In this document: positions 16,109-24,538 of the stretch, one piece after another
Layout of the letters: each line of letters begins with the position of its first letter
How positions within the stretch are numbered: the stretch's first letter is position 1
Assembly (NCBI GenBank): GCA_016934675.1
Contig: JAFGSJ010000064.1
Coordinates: forward strand, 1-40,931
DNA: 40,931 bases
Source of the DNA: a bacterium
GTDB lineage: Bacteria; CSSED10-310; JAFGSJ01
Direction: 5' to 3'
The notes under the pieces: generated by a model
What the model was told of the DNA's origin: nothing
Databases searched by the model: none
Seen by the model: the letters and a program-made list of their open reading frames with translations, nothing else
Translations under genes and position numbers: made by a program

Positions 16109-17113
16109 TCATTCGATTTGGGAACGTTCGTCAAACTGCTTCCAGAGTGCAATCAGGCTGTCAGCAATATGAAAACGTTGCAAGGCTTTCTGGTGAAAAA
16201 GCTGGACGAGTTTCAGTTCTTTAAGCGTCCGAATAAGCATATCATTCCCAAATGTATCCTGAATACAATTAAGCCGTTTTTCGAGAAGAAGGAGGATGCA
16301 CCCGACGAATTGGTCTCTTCTTTCATTTGGGGAAATGTTTTCGATGTTCGCGAGTATTTGGTCAAAATCGACCAGACCGGCCTTTATCGGATGGACATTG
16401 TCGAGGAGAGTGGGATACTTTTGCCGGGCCAGGGCCAATGATTGTTCGATCAGGGTCTGGGCTTCTTCCAACTGGATGATAATACTGTATGTGGTCTGGA
16501 GCATATCTTTAAATATATCGAGATAGGTATATTTGATTGTCTCCTGCTCTGAAATAAAGTGTCGTTCAGAGCCACTAAAAATGCGGAGTGAAAAAGGTTG
16601 GGTCGGATCGAAGGTTTGATAAAAATACTTTTCGTCCGCCTCACCCTGGCTGAAACGCATGTAGCCGAGCATTGTTGCCGTCGTAATCTCAAAATATCCT
16701 TCGAAGCATGCCTGCTTGTGAAAGACGAGCAATTGGTCCCAACGGACTATTTTATGGTTCAGATTCTGGTTCACTGAGCGTGTAACGGTCGAATCCCAGA
16801 GCATTTCGATGAAAGTAACGGGCATACGGTAATAATTGACGATGCCCTCATAATCCTTTTTAGCCTGATTGATCACCTCGGTAAGAGAAATTTCGGACCG
16901 AAGTCCCTGAGTGTTGATAGTGAACCCTTTTTTGATTTGGCTGTCAAAGATGATCAAGACATCTTTTCGCTCGGGATACGTTATGGATACGTAACCGTTA
17001 ATGGCCTTGTCCTTTTTCAGAGAACTCTCGAATTCATCAGCGATCAATGTTTCGAAGTCAACAAAGCGAACTTTTGTATTTTCGAGAAAGACATCGCCTC
17101 GCGGTAGTAACAT
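16109..17113 (-). CDS. Unknown 334-residue protein of the signalling cassette
   Basis: I do not recognise a named family with confidence. The protein is soluble, without signal peptide or membrane helices. Residues ~25-170 contain two alternating strand-turn patterns (NGYVSITYPERKDVLIIFD; FEGYFEITTATMLGYMRFSQGEAD) reminiscent of the strand-turn-strand core of DUF4388/PATAN domains. The C-terminal half (~200-334) is helical. GGGAGG 6 nt before the ATG supports the start. It is the first gene after the promoter at 17155-17183 and precedes the response regulator and HAMP-DUF4388 genes, so a partner role in the same pathway is the simplest inference. Confidence 0.7.
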   Translation of the reverse strand: MLLPRGDVFLENTKVRFVDFETLIADEFESSLKKDKAINGYVSITYPERKDVLIIFDSQIKKGFTINTQGLRSEISLTEVINQAKKDYEGIVNYYRMPVTFIEMLWDSTVTRSVNQNLNHKIVRWDQLLVFHKQACFEGYFEITTATMLGYMRFSQGEADEKYFYQTFDPTQPFSLRIFSGSERHFISEQETIKYTYLDIFKDMLQTTYSIIIQLEEAQTLIEQSLALARQKYPTLLDNVHPIKAGLVDFDQILANIENISPNERRDQFVGCILLLLEKRLNCIQDTFGNDMLIRTLKELKLVQLFHQKALQRFHIADSLIALWKQFDERSQIE

Positions 17114-17154
17114 GGAGGTCCTCCCATGGGTGAAAAAGTTCAGGGCAAGTATCG

Positions 17155-17183
17155 AACATAAACTACTTTTCAGTTGAAGTCAA
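17155..17183 (-). promoter_or_regulatory. Sigma-70-type promoter for the signalling cassette
   Basis: On the minus strand TTGACT (17183-17178), 17-nt spacer, TATGTT (17160-17155). It lies about 42 bp upstream of the 334-residue protein's ATG and uses the same -35 variant as the clpX-region promoter. Confidence 0.65.
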
Positions 17184-17227
17184 GCATAATTTCATAGTAG
17201 GATAATGGAAAGCATCTGGACCATACT

Positions 17228-17824
17228 ATGGAGACAGGGAGGAGAACGGGGGCACGCTTCATGAAAAAAGACCATCTGGAAAAGAGTTTTGAAGAGCTCA
17301 AAGACACTCGTTTTCGTGATACGACCAATCTGATGAGGGTCCAGATTGACCTTTTCCTCAATATGCTGAAGGAGGTAGAGCAGTGTTTGCACAGTCCCGA
17401 GGGAAAGGTCAATTTCAAGAGTTCATTTTTCGGGACGGATAAATCATTGACTGAGGCGGGTCGTGACCTCATTTTCTCGATCCTGGAAAACATAGATTTC
17501 GAATGGGAACGGCTGATTATTACACTTCTCAATCGTATAGAACGTGACAATCTGAAAAAGTTTCAACTCCTTGAGGAAGAAGTTTTTCAAAAAATCGAGG
17601 GGCTGTCCAAGGAGTTGTATACATCGCAATACAATGCCGGGCTCCAAATGGACAAGCTTTTGGTAGAATTGATGTCAAGGGTTGAAGAAGCTAAACGCCG
17701 CCGCAAGGACCTGCTTGATTCTTTACGATCACTTCTGGAACAGGATTTGAAACAATTGCGGAGCACTTCCCCTGAAAAACCCTCTTCGACCTCTAACAGC
17801 AGCTCGATGGGACACAATGCTTAG
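17228..17824 (+). CDS. Hypothetical coiled-coil protein
   Basis: Up to 198 residues, highly charged and almost entirely helical, with heptad-like stretches (~20-55 and ~125-175) and a Ser/Pro-rich tail (~177-198). No signal peptide, membrane helix or enzymatic motif. No family recognised. The start is uncertain: ATG 17228 has only a distant GGAAAG, while ATG 17261 (MKKDHLEKSFEEL) has GGGGG 8 nt upstream. It is divergent from the signalling cassette, so the two may share control. It converges with the TPR lipoprotein gene with 57 bp between them. Confidence 0.6.
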   Translation: METGRRTGARFMKKDHLEKSFEELKDTRFRDTTNLMRVQIDLFLNMLKEVEQCLHSPEGKVNFKSSFFGTDKSLTEAGRDLIFSILENIDFEWERLIITLLNRIERDNLKKFQLLEEEVFQKIEGLSKELYTSQYNAGLQMDKLLVELMSRVEEAKRRRKDLLDSLRSLLEQDLKQLRSTSPEKPSSTSNSSSMGHNA

Positions 17825-17881
17825 GGTCCCGGCTAAAAAAGTCGTTTGAACATGGGGGACGATGCCCGGACCTGTAGTGGT

Positions 17882-18859
17882 TTACTTGGCGTTATGTTCA
17901 GTGAGTAATCGAATAAGTTCCGGATTGTTTGGATCGTACTTCAAACCGGTTTGCCAATTCTGGATAGCCTGGGTCAGGTCACCTTTTATTTGATAGATTA
18001 AGCCGGCATTTAAATAGGTGATCGCTGCTTCCGGGTTGATCTGTAATGCAAATTTAATCGCTTCCTCAGCTTTCTCTATTTCTCCCAACTTGGCCAGGAC
18101 CAAGGCCAAACCCGCCTGGGCATTAATTGAGTTGGCATTGAAGTTGAGGGCTTTCATATAACTTGTCTGGGCCTGTTCGAGTTGACCTTTTTTGCTGAAG
18201 ACATCTCCCATCAGCGAATAATTTCTCTCATTGAAAGGGTCTATTTGGAGAAGGTTGTTAACGATCTGTTCAGCTTTGCCTGTTTCGTTTGTTTTCAAAT
18301 AACACAACGCGAGAAATTGCGAAGTGTTTTGTACAGCGGCTGATTTATTGAAATTCGCCGTGGATTTCTGGATTATCTGCAAAGTCTTTTCGAATGAAGC
18401 GATGGCTTGGGGTAACTCATTGTTAACGAAATATATTGTGCCCAAATTAAGATTGGCTTCATAATACTCGGGATTGATTTCAAGGCTTTTTTGATAATAG
18501 ATTTTTGCCTGATCGTAATCGCCCTGAATATCGTAGTTCATGCCGATATTGTTCACAGCCAAGGCTTTGTTCTGCGGGTCCGTATATAATTCAGCCGCCT
18601 GCTGGAAATGCGAGAGAGCTTCATCCCACCGCTTTTGAATCTGTAATAATATCCCATAATTGTTGTGGATGGTACCATGTTTCGGGTTAAGAGCCAGGGC
18701 TTCCTGGTACAGCCTATCCGCTTGTTCGTATTTTTGCATCATTCGGGCCTGATCAGCCTGGGAAAGCAATCTCAGCCCTTTGTCGTCACAGTTGACCAGA
18801 AAAACAGACATAGCAAACAATCCCAGTACCAGCTTCATCACTATTTTTTTTGATAGCAT
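17882..18859 (-). CDS. TPR-repeat lipoprotein
   Basis: A 325-residue protein with a lipoprotein signal (KLVLGLFAMSVFLVNC, cleavage before Cys). At least seven tetratricopeptide repeats cover most of the mature part (YEQADRLYQEALALNPKHG; WDEALSHFQQAAEL; YDQAKIYYQKSLEINPEY; QLEQAQTSYMKALNFNA; IEKAEEAIKFALQINPEA; LTQAIQNWQTGLKYDPNN). TPR lipoproteins often assist assembly of secretion or pilus machinery, as the PilF/PilW family does, which would fit the GspE/PilB-type ATPase two genes upstream; this is inference. I chose the ATG at 18859 because GAAAGGGG precedes it; a TTG 15 bp earlier lacks support. Last gene of the sigma-factor operon, 11 bp after the previous stop. Confidence 0.85.
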   Translation of the reverse strand: MLSKKIVMKLVLGLFAMSVFLVNCDDKGLRLLSQADQARMMQKYEQADRLYQEALALNPKHGTIHNNYGILLQIQKRWDEALSHFQQAAELYTDPQNKALAVNNIGMNYDIQGDYDQAKIYYQKSLEINPEYYEANLNLGTIYFVNNELPQAIASFEKTLQIIQKSTANFNKSAAVQNTSQFLALCYLKTNETGKAEQIVNNLLQIDPFNERNYSLMGDVFSKKGQLEQAQTSYMKALNFNANSINAQAGLALVLAKLGEIEKAEEAIKFALQINPEAAITYLNAGLIYQIKGDLTQAIQNWQTGLKYDPNNPELIRLLTEHNAK

Positions 18860-18870
18860 TGCATCCCCTT

Positions 18871-19485
18871 TCAATAAGCATTCTCATCGGGTGGTGGTCG
18901 ATGTCCAGGGCCATCTGGCCCGTCAAACATACGCTCAGGACGACGCCGTTCTCTCTTTTCAAGAGTATGAATTATGTCCCGGATTTTTTCTTTCAATTTC
19001 TGACGAAGAACGATAAATTTCGCTCGTTGAATCGGATCGAGGATTTTTTTTAGCTCGTCAGTAACGTTTGCTTCGATTATATTCAAATTGTGCTGATGTT
19101 GATCGATCTTGTTCAGTATGGTCTCGAAACGTTCCGGATCATTCAGGCCACTGTCAAGCATTTTGACGAGTTCAATAAGCTGCTCATGTTCGAAATCGTA
19201 ATAATCCCGCCTTGCTTGATCGAGTTGGTCAGAGAGGGCCAGAACAGCCAGACATTTTTCCTGATCGAGGTTGAGGTCCGTTTTCAACTTATAGAGCAGC
19301 CACATTTTTACGGTCTCACGAACATCCTGATCGGGTTGTTTCGCCTGAAGGGCAAGGGGGAGCAGGAATAATCCGATCAGGCAGATGAGGAGGGTAATCC
19401 GAATCGGGCCAGAGCGTCGATTCATTCCCGGACAGGACAGGGTCCTGGTCGAGGGATTACGATCTTGATCAACTATAGATGGCAC
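18871..19485 (-). CDS. Spy/CpxP-like periplasmic protein
   Basis: Up to 204 residues. A hydrophobic signal (ITLLICLIGLFLLPLALQA) precedes a helical domain with the Spy/CpxP arrangement: LNLDQEKCLAVLALSDQLDQAR, a long central helix, then LDPIQRAKFIVLRQKL, a variant of the LTxxQ motif. A basic, Pro-Gly-rich tail ends the protein. Relatives are periplasmic chaperones or envelope-stress and metal sensors. The GTG start (19485) has GGAGG 6 nt upstream, inside the end of the gspE-like gene with which it overlaps 17 bp. An alternative ATG at 19425 gives a more normal signal peptide but lacks a good ribosome site. Fourth gene of the sigma-factor operon. Confidence 0.72.
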   Translation of the reverse strand: MPSIVDQDRNPSTRTLSCPGMNRRSGPIRITLLICLIGLFLLPLALQAKQPDQDVRETVKMWLLYKLKTDLNLDQEKCLAVLALSDQLDQARRDYYDFEHEQLIELVKMLDSGLNDPERFETILNKIDQHQHNLNIIEANVTDELKKILDPIQRAKFIVLRQKLKEKIRDIIHTLEKRERRRPERMFDGPDGPGHRPPPDENAY

Positions 19486-21205
19486 GTATGACCTCCTGGG
19501 GTGTAGTAATGCATTGGATCATCTTACGCAAGGCAGCTTCACGCAAAGTGATCATGCCCTGTTCCCGGGCAACTCGACGTAGCATATTGGCATCGACCTT
19601 CTCGTTGATAAGCTTAGTGATCTTTTCGGTGATAGGCATGATTTCAAAAATGGCTTCACGTCCCAGATAGCCGGTATTACGGCATTCGACGCAGCCCTTG
19701 CCTCGCTTGAGTAACAGTTCCTTGGTCGTAGCAAAAGGTAATTGGAGTGGGGACAATTCTTCCTGGCTCGGATGATAGCTCTCGATACAGTACGGGCATA
19801 TTTTTCTGACCAGACGTTGGGCGATGATCCCAACCAGGGTTGAAGCCACGAGAAAGGGTTCGACATTCATATCCAACAACCTGGTGATCGAGCTAGGTGC
19901 ATCATTGGTATGGAGCGTTGAAAAGACCAGATGCCCGGTCAAGGCGGCCTGTATAGCGTTTTTGGCGGTGTCGATGTCCCGGATTTCGCCGACCATGATG
20001 ATATCCGGGTCTTGGCGGAGAATGGTCCGAAGACTGTTGGCGAACGTTATCCCGATGCCGGGCTTGATCCCGACCTGATTAAAAGCTTCGTGGACCAGTT
20101 CGATCGGGTCCTCGATCGTGGTAATGTTAACCTCGGGACTGCTCAAATAGCGCAAGGCCGAATAGAGGGTCGTGGTTTTACCTGAACCGGTCGGACCACT
20201 GACCAGGACTATCCCGAAAGGACGCTTGATGATCGAATAAAAGATATCCAGATCGGACCGATCAAAACCGAGATTTTCGAGGTTTTGCATAAGCACATGC
20301 GAATCGAAAATTCGCAAGACCACTTTCTCACCAAAGGCTACCGGAAGTGTGGATACGCGGATTTCAATCTCACGACCCCGATAGATGATCTTGATGCGCC
20401 CATCTTGGGGCCGCCGCTTTTCGGCGATGTCAAGATAAGCCATCATCTTGATGCGTGAAATAATAGCTGAATGCAATTTCTTGACCTTCAGCTCCCGTGA
20501 CTTTTTGTTCTCCTGAATTTCAAGAACAGTGTGCAATATGCCATCAATCCTGAACCGTACGGTGCTTTTCAAACGCTTGGGCTCGATGTGAATATCACTG
20601 GCCCGCTGATCAAAAGCCGAATAGAGCAGGTGATTGACCGCCCGGATGATCGGTTGGGCCGTCGGCTCCAAATCCGAGGTCTCTTCGAGAAAATGAAGCT
20701 GCTCGAGATTACCGGTATCCACTCCGCCTGAACTCATTTCCGCTTCAGCCGCGTTCAGCGATTCCTTCAGACCATAGAAATAATTTATCGTTCGAAGGAT
20801 ATCGCTCCGGGTACTGAGCATGAGATGGACATTCATGCCGGTCATGTTTTTAATATCTTCGATCGGTATCTCTTGAAAAGGATTACCAACACATATAGTC
20901 AAGGCACCATTCTCATGACCCGTTACGACCAACTGGTTTTTTTGGCAGAAACGTCCCGGCAAATGCTGTGTGACGATATTCGAGTCCAAATCGAGCAAGT
21001 CGATCTTGCTATAGGGAATTTCCGTAAATTGTGAAATGAGTTGGATCAGGTCAATCTCAGAAATGAAACCCGAGGTTATTAACAACTCTTCCAACTTCGT
21101 GTTTTGGGCTAAATATCGCCGGATTTCCATTTCCTGGGCAGAATTGATAATCCGCTTTTTTTTTAGAAGGTTGACCAGCTCTTCGTTACTGATTAATGGT
21201 ATCAT
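19469..21205 (-). CDS. GspE/PilB-type secretion or pilus assembly ATPase
   Basis: A 578-residue hexameric motor ATPase of the type II secretion/type IV pilus superfamily. An N-terminal MshEN-like domain (~35-145) is followed by the N2 domain (ASDIHIEP at 202-209). Walker A is GPTGSGKT (337-344), then TIEDPIE (Asp box), ILRQDPDIIMVGEIRD (Walker B) and the His box TGHLVFSTLHTND. A C4 zinc module (CPYC ... CVEC, ~460-515) is typical of GspE/PilB and absent from PilT. A short charged insert (QENKKSRELK, ~231-240) interrupts the N2 domain. No gspF/pilC, secretin or pseudopilin genes are adjacent; it lies 5 bp after the anti-sigma gene. Confidence 0.93.
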   Translation of the reverse strand: MIPLISNEELVNLLKKKRIINSAQEMEIRRYLAQNTKLEELLITSGFISEIDLIQLISQFTEIPYSKIDLLDLDSNIVTQHLPGRFCQKNQLVVTGHENGALTICVGNPFQEIPIEDIKNMTGMNVHLMLSTRSDILRTINYFYGLKESLNAAEAEMSSGGVDTGNLEQLHFLEETSDLEPTAQPIIRAVNHLLYSAFDQRASDIHIEPKRLKSTVRFRIDGILHTVLEIQENKKSRELKVKKLHSAIISRIKMMAYLDIAEKRRPQDGRIKIIYRGREIEIRVSTLPVAFGEKVVLRIFDSHVLMQNLENLGFDRSDLDIFYSIIKRPFGIVLVSGPTGSGKTTTLYSALRYLSSPEVNITTIEDPIELVHEAFNQVGIKPGIGITFANSLRTILRQDPDIIMVGEIRDIDTAKNAIQAALTGHLVFSTLHTNDAPSSITRLLDMNVEPFLVASTLVGIIAQRLVRKICPYCIESYHPSQEELSPLQLPFATTKELLLKRGKGCVECRNTGYLGREAIFEIMPITEKITKLINEKVDANMLRRVAREQGMITLREAALRKMIQCITTPQEVIRAIYS

Positions 21206-21210
21206 GTGGC

Positions 21211-21894
21211 TTACACCCTGTCTTCCGTTGCCAAGGCCGCTTTTAATAACTGTATACCATTATCATCAAGTTTATCAACTAAGGACCAGAGGTCAAGCTC
21301 TTGATCATCGGCATCGAACGAGTTGAATTCCAACTTCTCTTCACTGAACACAGTCAGGTATATTTCCGAGGCATAATTTTCAGACCTGGCACTGAGATTC
21401 GTTTCATAGAGCGTGGTCTCGGTCTCCCGGCTTGACAATAAATCACCCCAGACCTCGGGATCATCACAAACCCGGGCAGCGATAATGGGGGTGAGTTCCT
21501 GCTCTGCCCTGGGGAAAACCAGGAAAAGAATGACGCTCGTTATCAGCAGAAAACAGGCAGAAGTCACAAGACCATAACGCAAGAAAGCCGGATTGAAGAA
21601 AGACCAGCCGATAATACGCCCTTTCAGCTCGGCCCCACGAGACCGTTTCAAAGCGACATCCTGCACGGTACTCATGATCCGTTTTTCAAGCATGTCCCAA
21701 CCCTGTTCGGATTTATCCGGGACCGAGTCAGCCTGAATAAGCCGTTCCAAAGCCACCTGGTCTGTCAGCCAGGCTTGACAGGCCGGACAATCACGAATAT
21801 GGGCTTCGAGTTCTCGCTTCATTTCCGGTCCCACGTCATGACTGACATAATCGGGAAGTAATTTTTGACTCTCTTCACAGTCCACTGCGCTCAC
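21211..21894 (-). CDS. Anti-sigma factor with zinc-finger (ZAS) domain
   Basis: A 227-residue membrane protein. The N-terminal anti-sigma zinc finger uses C6 and H32-x3-C36-x2-C39, the HxxxCxxC signature of RsrA/ChrR-type anti-sigma domains. One transmembrane helix follows (~105-127; LVTSACFLLITSVILFLVF), then an acidic C-terminal domain outside the membrane that probably senses the signal. The GTG start overlaps the sigma-factor stop as GTGA, with AAGGA directly before it, so translation is probably coupled to keep sigma and anti-sigma levels matched. It should sequester the upstream ECF sigma factor at the membrane until an envelope signal releases it. Confidence 0.9.
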   Translation of the reverse strand: MSAVDCEESQKLLPDYVSHDVGPEMKRELEAHIRDCPACQAWLTDQVALERLIQADSVPDKSEQGWDMLEKRIMSTVQDVALKRSRGAELKGRIIGWSFFNPAFLRYGLVTSACFLLITSVILFLVFPRAEQELTPIIAARVCDDPEVWGDLLSSRETETTLYETNLSARSENYASEIYLTVFSEEKLEFNSFDADDQELDLWSLVDKLDDNGIQLLKAALATEDRV

Positions 21895-22496
21895 TCCTTG
21901 ATCAAGACAAATGAGGTCAACAGCTTTTTCATTTTAACGATAGCCTGAAAGTAATTTGCTTTGGCCCCGCCTTCGGAACAACGTAGAATGGCCGCAATTT
22001 CTTTAAAGGGCAATTGTTCGTACATTCTCAGGACCAGGGTCAGACGCTGCCTCTTGGGTAAGGCCCGAATAGCCTTACGTACAGCGGTTACTTCTTCGGT
22101 CCGTTCGATTGTGGTGAGTCCGTGTTCGAAGCTGATCAAGTCCGCCTCCCCCGTGCCCGGCTTCATACGTTGCTTCGCCTTGTAGCTGTTCAAGGCGATA
22201 TTACAGGTGATCCGATAGAGCCAGGTCGAAAAGGCACTCTGCCGTCTGAATCGTTGCAGATGAAGAAAAGCTTTGAGAAAAGCCTGCTGGGTCACATCTT
22301 CAGCTTCAGCAGCCTCGAGCGTTATCCGGTACGCTACCCGGAACATTTTCTGCTGATACCGCTTGACTAAAACCCCGAACGCCTCTGTTTCACCTGCCAA
22401 GACCCGGTCAATCCAATAATTGTCATCAGTGCCTTCCAGCCCGGTCACATCTGCCACATCGTATCTCGCTACTTTTTTGACAGTATCAGGTATCAT
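21891..22496 (-). CDS. ECF-subfamily RNA polymerase sigma factor
   Basis: A 201-residue sigma-70-family protein with only regions 2 and 4, the ECF layout. Region 2 (~32-100) includes AFGVLVKRYQQKMFRVAY, the -10-binding DVTQQAFLKAF and FSTWLYRITCNIALNSY. Region 4 (~140-195) has LPKRQRLTLVLRMYEQLPFKEIAAILRCSEG. It directs RNA polymerase to envelope-response promoters, normally including its own. No Shine-Dalgarno sequence precedes the ATG at 22496; the predicted promoter at 22509-22537 would give a leader of only a few bases. First gene of a five-gene operon. Confidence 0.95.
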   Translation of the reverse strand: MIPDTVKKVARYDVADVTGLEGTDDNYWIDRVLAGETEAFGVLVKRYQQKMFRVAYRITLEAAEAEDVTQQAFLKAFLHLQRFRRQSAFSTWLYRITCNIALNSYKAKQRMKPGTGEADLISFEHGLTTIERTEEVTAVRKAIRALPKRQRLTLVLRMYEQLPFKEIAAILRCSEGGAKANYFQAIVKMKKLLTSFVLIKE

Positions 22497-22508
22497 TAGG
22501 TTTAAAAA

Positions 22509-22537
22509 ATAATACAGCTTTTTCGTGTGAATAACAA
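22509..22537 (-). promoter_or_regulatory. Promoter of the sigma-factor operon (near-leaderless)
   Basis: On the minus strand TTGTTA (22537-22532), 17-nt spacer, TATTAT (22514-22509). Transcription is expected near 22502, 5 to 6 nt before the ATG at 22496, consistent with the missing ribosome binding site. I did not identify a separate ECF-type promoter. Confidence 0.55.
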
Positions 22538-22636
22538 GATCGGTCGGATGACATTTGATCTTTGTTCCGCGGTGCCATATACTTCTTTCAAGACCAGAGG
22601 CCGATTTGTGTTTTAATGCTGCCGAGAGTGTACTAT

Positions 22637-23953
22637 ATGGAAATCCTGTTTATCAGTCCGCGTTGGGAAAAGTTCAAGCATTGGCCGTTTCACATGTCGC
22701 TGCTTGGTCCCTTGACAGTAGCGGGACTCACCCCTGGGGAACATACGATCCACTATATCGACGAGAATGTCGAACCCGTGGATTTCAGTGTCCGACCGGA
22801 TGTGGTCGTCATATCGGCTATGACCGTCCAAGCCCAGCGCGGTTACGAGATAGCCGAACGGTTCAGGGAAGCAAGCATACCAGTCATAATGGGCGGCTTA
22901 CATGCCACTCTCTTGCCCGATGAAGTCCAGCCTCACGTTACGACAGTCGCTTCCGGTGAGGGCGAACTACTCTGGCCCCAGATTGTGAAGGATTTGGACA
23001 AAAAGCAGTTGCAACCGTTATATGCAACGACCGAAAAAGCTTCCCTTGACTGTGGCGTTTTTCAACCACCTCGCCGCGATCTCCTCAAGAAAATCGGTTA
23101 TACCAAAACGTTTCTCGGTCAACGAGTTATCGATACGATTCAGGCCGGTCGCGGATGTGCCCGAAACTGTCCTGACTGCAATGTCCCCCTGGTCAATGGC
23201 CGTCGATATCGCCCGCGCAGACTCGAAGATGTCCTCCGTGAGATCGAAACGATCGAGGCCAAATTCATGTTTTTTGTTGATGATAGTATTCCGGAAAACA
23301 GGGCCTATTTCATGGAGCTGTTTCGTGAAATGAAAGGAATGAATAAGAACTGGATGTCCGTCGGGGCCCTGCATATTGCTTCCGACCCCGACTTTGTCAA
23401 GGTCATGGTCGAGAGCGGATGCCGGGTCTTTTACATTGGTTTTGACCGGCTCGATCCTTCCTGGCGGCCAGTCCAGGCTGCCCATACCCAGCATAATTTT
23501 TACCGACTCGATATCAAAAAATACGATATCAACTTTCAACAGGATTTCCTGGTTAATCCCCAACCCTATTATCAGGCCATTAATCGTCTGCGGGCGGCCG
23601 GCATTGCCCTGATCGGCACATTCGCCTTCGGCTTCGACATCGATGACCGCTCCATTTTTGAAAAAAGCCTGAACTTCGCCCTGGAATCAAACCTGGACCT
23701 CGCTGATTTCGGCGTGGTTGTGCCTTACCCCAAATCGCCCCTGGCCCTTAAGCTGGAACGGGAAAACCGAATCATCAGCCATGACTGGGCCAAATATAAC
23801 GGCATGCACATCGTTTTTCAGCCGGCACAGATGAGCCCGGAACAACTACTCGAAGGCACCGAGTGGCTGTGGCAGGAATGGAACAAACACCGCCCTATCT
23901 TTCGGAATATGATCAGGGTCTTTGGCGAAGAAAGGCCGACCTTGATCCGCTAG
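22637..23953 (+). CDS. B12-binding-type radical SAM protein
   Basis: A 438-residue enzyme. The N-terminal ~125 residues form a B12-binding-like Rossmann domain (VVVISAMTVQAQRGYEIAERF, VIMGGLHATLLPDE). The radical SAM cluster motif is C174-x3-C178-x2-C181 (GRGCARNCPDC). The barrel continues with MFFVDDSIPENRAYFMELF and, later, GIALIGTFAFGFDIDDRSIF, typical of BchE/HpnJ-like methyltransferases and cyclases. The canonical DxHxxG cobalamin motif is not obvious, so cofactor use is uncertain, and so is the substrate. I start at ATG 22637 (MEILFISPRW), the usual opening of this family; an upstream extension of 25 codons is unlikely. It diverges from the sigma-factor operon. Confidence 0.87.
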   Translation: MEILFISPRWEKFKHWPFHMSLLGPLTVAGLTPGEHTIHYIDENVEPVDFSVRPDVVVISAMTVQAQRGYEIAERFREASIPVIMGGLHATLLPDEVQPHVTTVASGEGELLWPQIVKDLDKKQLQPLYATTEKASLDCGVFQPPRRDLLKKIGYTKTFLGQRVIDTIQAGRGCARNCPDCNVPLVNGRRYRPRRLEDVLREIETIEAKFMFFVDDSIPENRAYFMELFREMKGMNKNWMSVGALHIASDPDFVKVMVESGCRVFYIGFDRLDPSWRPVQAAHTQHNFYRLDIKKYDINFQQDFLVNPQPYYQAINRLRAAGIALIGTFAFGFDIDDRSIFEKSLNFALESNLDLADFGVVVPYPKSPLALKLERENRIISHDWAKYNGMHIVFQPAQMSPEQLLEGTEWLWQEWNKHRPIFRNMIRVFGEERPTLIR

Positions 23954-24006
23954 GGTCCTTCGCCCCATGTCATGGCAAATACTGAGTAATTTTTCTTTTC
24001 TTCGTC

Positions 24007-24035
24007 TTGACATTTCTGCCCGAAAGGGATATGTC
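24007..24035 (+). promoter_or_regulatory. Possible promoter of rpsT
   Basis: TTGACA (24007-24012), 17-nt spacer, TATGTC (24030-24035). This predicts a leader of about 80 nt before the GTG start of rpsT. S20 leaders are autoregulated in other bacteria, but I see no specific element here. Confidence 0.45.
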
Positions 24036-24123
24036 AACTCTGTTTTTGTCCCATGGTAATACACAAATGTCTTTTGTACTACCGAGATGATACTTATCGA
24101 CTCTGAAAGTTCGGGAGGATAGT

Positions 24124-24393
24124 GTGGCTCATACAAAAACCACGAAAAAAAGAATTCGGCAGAATGAACGTCATCGCATGATCAACCGCGGTCATAAAAC
24201 CAAATTACGCAACCTGCTCAAACAATTTGAGAAGGCTAATCTTGAAAAAAATGCGGAAACCTGCAAGGCCCTCTTGCCTCGGGCCCTGAAACTGCTCGAC
24301 CAATCAGCTGCGAGTACCCTGATTCACAAGAACAATGCCGCTCGACATAAATCACGGTTGACCCGCATTGTGAACAGTTTCGCCGGTGAATAG
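24124..24393 (+). CDS. rpsT: 30S ribosomal protein S20
   Basis: An 89-residue, strongly basic helical protein that binds 16S rRNA early in 30S assembly. Diagnostic sequences: KTTKKRIRQNERHRMINRGHK at the N-terminus and IHKNNAARHKSRLTRIVNSF at the C-terminus. Length is normal. The start is GTG, with GGGAGG 5 nt upstream; non-ATG starts are common in rpsT and linked to its translational autoregulation in E. coli. It is a monocistronic gene convergent with lptE. Confidence 0.97.
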   Translation: MAHTKTTKKRIRQNERHRMINRGHKTKLRNLLKQFEKANLEKNAETCKALLPRALKLLDQSAASTLIHKNNAARHKSRLTRIVNSFAGE

Positions 24394-24538
24394 CTCCGGG
24401 TCCGCCCGATGAGTGCTCTGGTTCTGCACATCCGGGTTTGACGTGCATCGTTGTTGCATTCCGGCCCATATTCCGTTAGCTTGGGGATGTGGGGATACGT
24501 GTGTGAGTGTTCGAATCCAGCAATTACACAATCCGGAA
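24394..24538. other. Convergent gap between rpsT and lptE
   Basis: About 145 bp with no gene and no clear hairpin plus T-run terminator on either strand. Confidence 0.4.

Noticed and set aside
24480..24530. GTTCGAATCC-like T-loop motif suggesting a tRNA
   Set aside because: No acceptor, D or anticodon arms can be paired around it.
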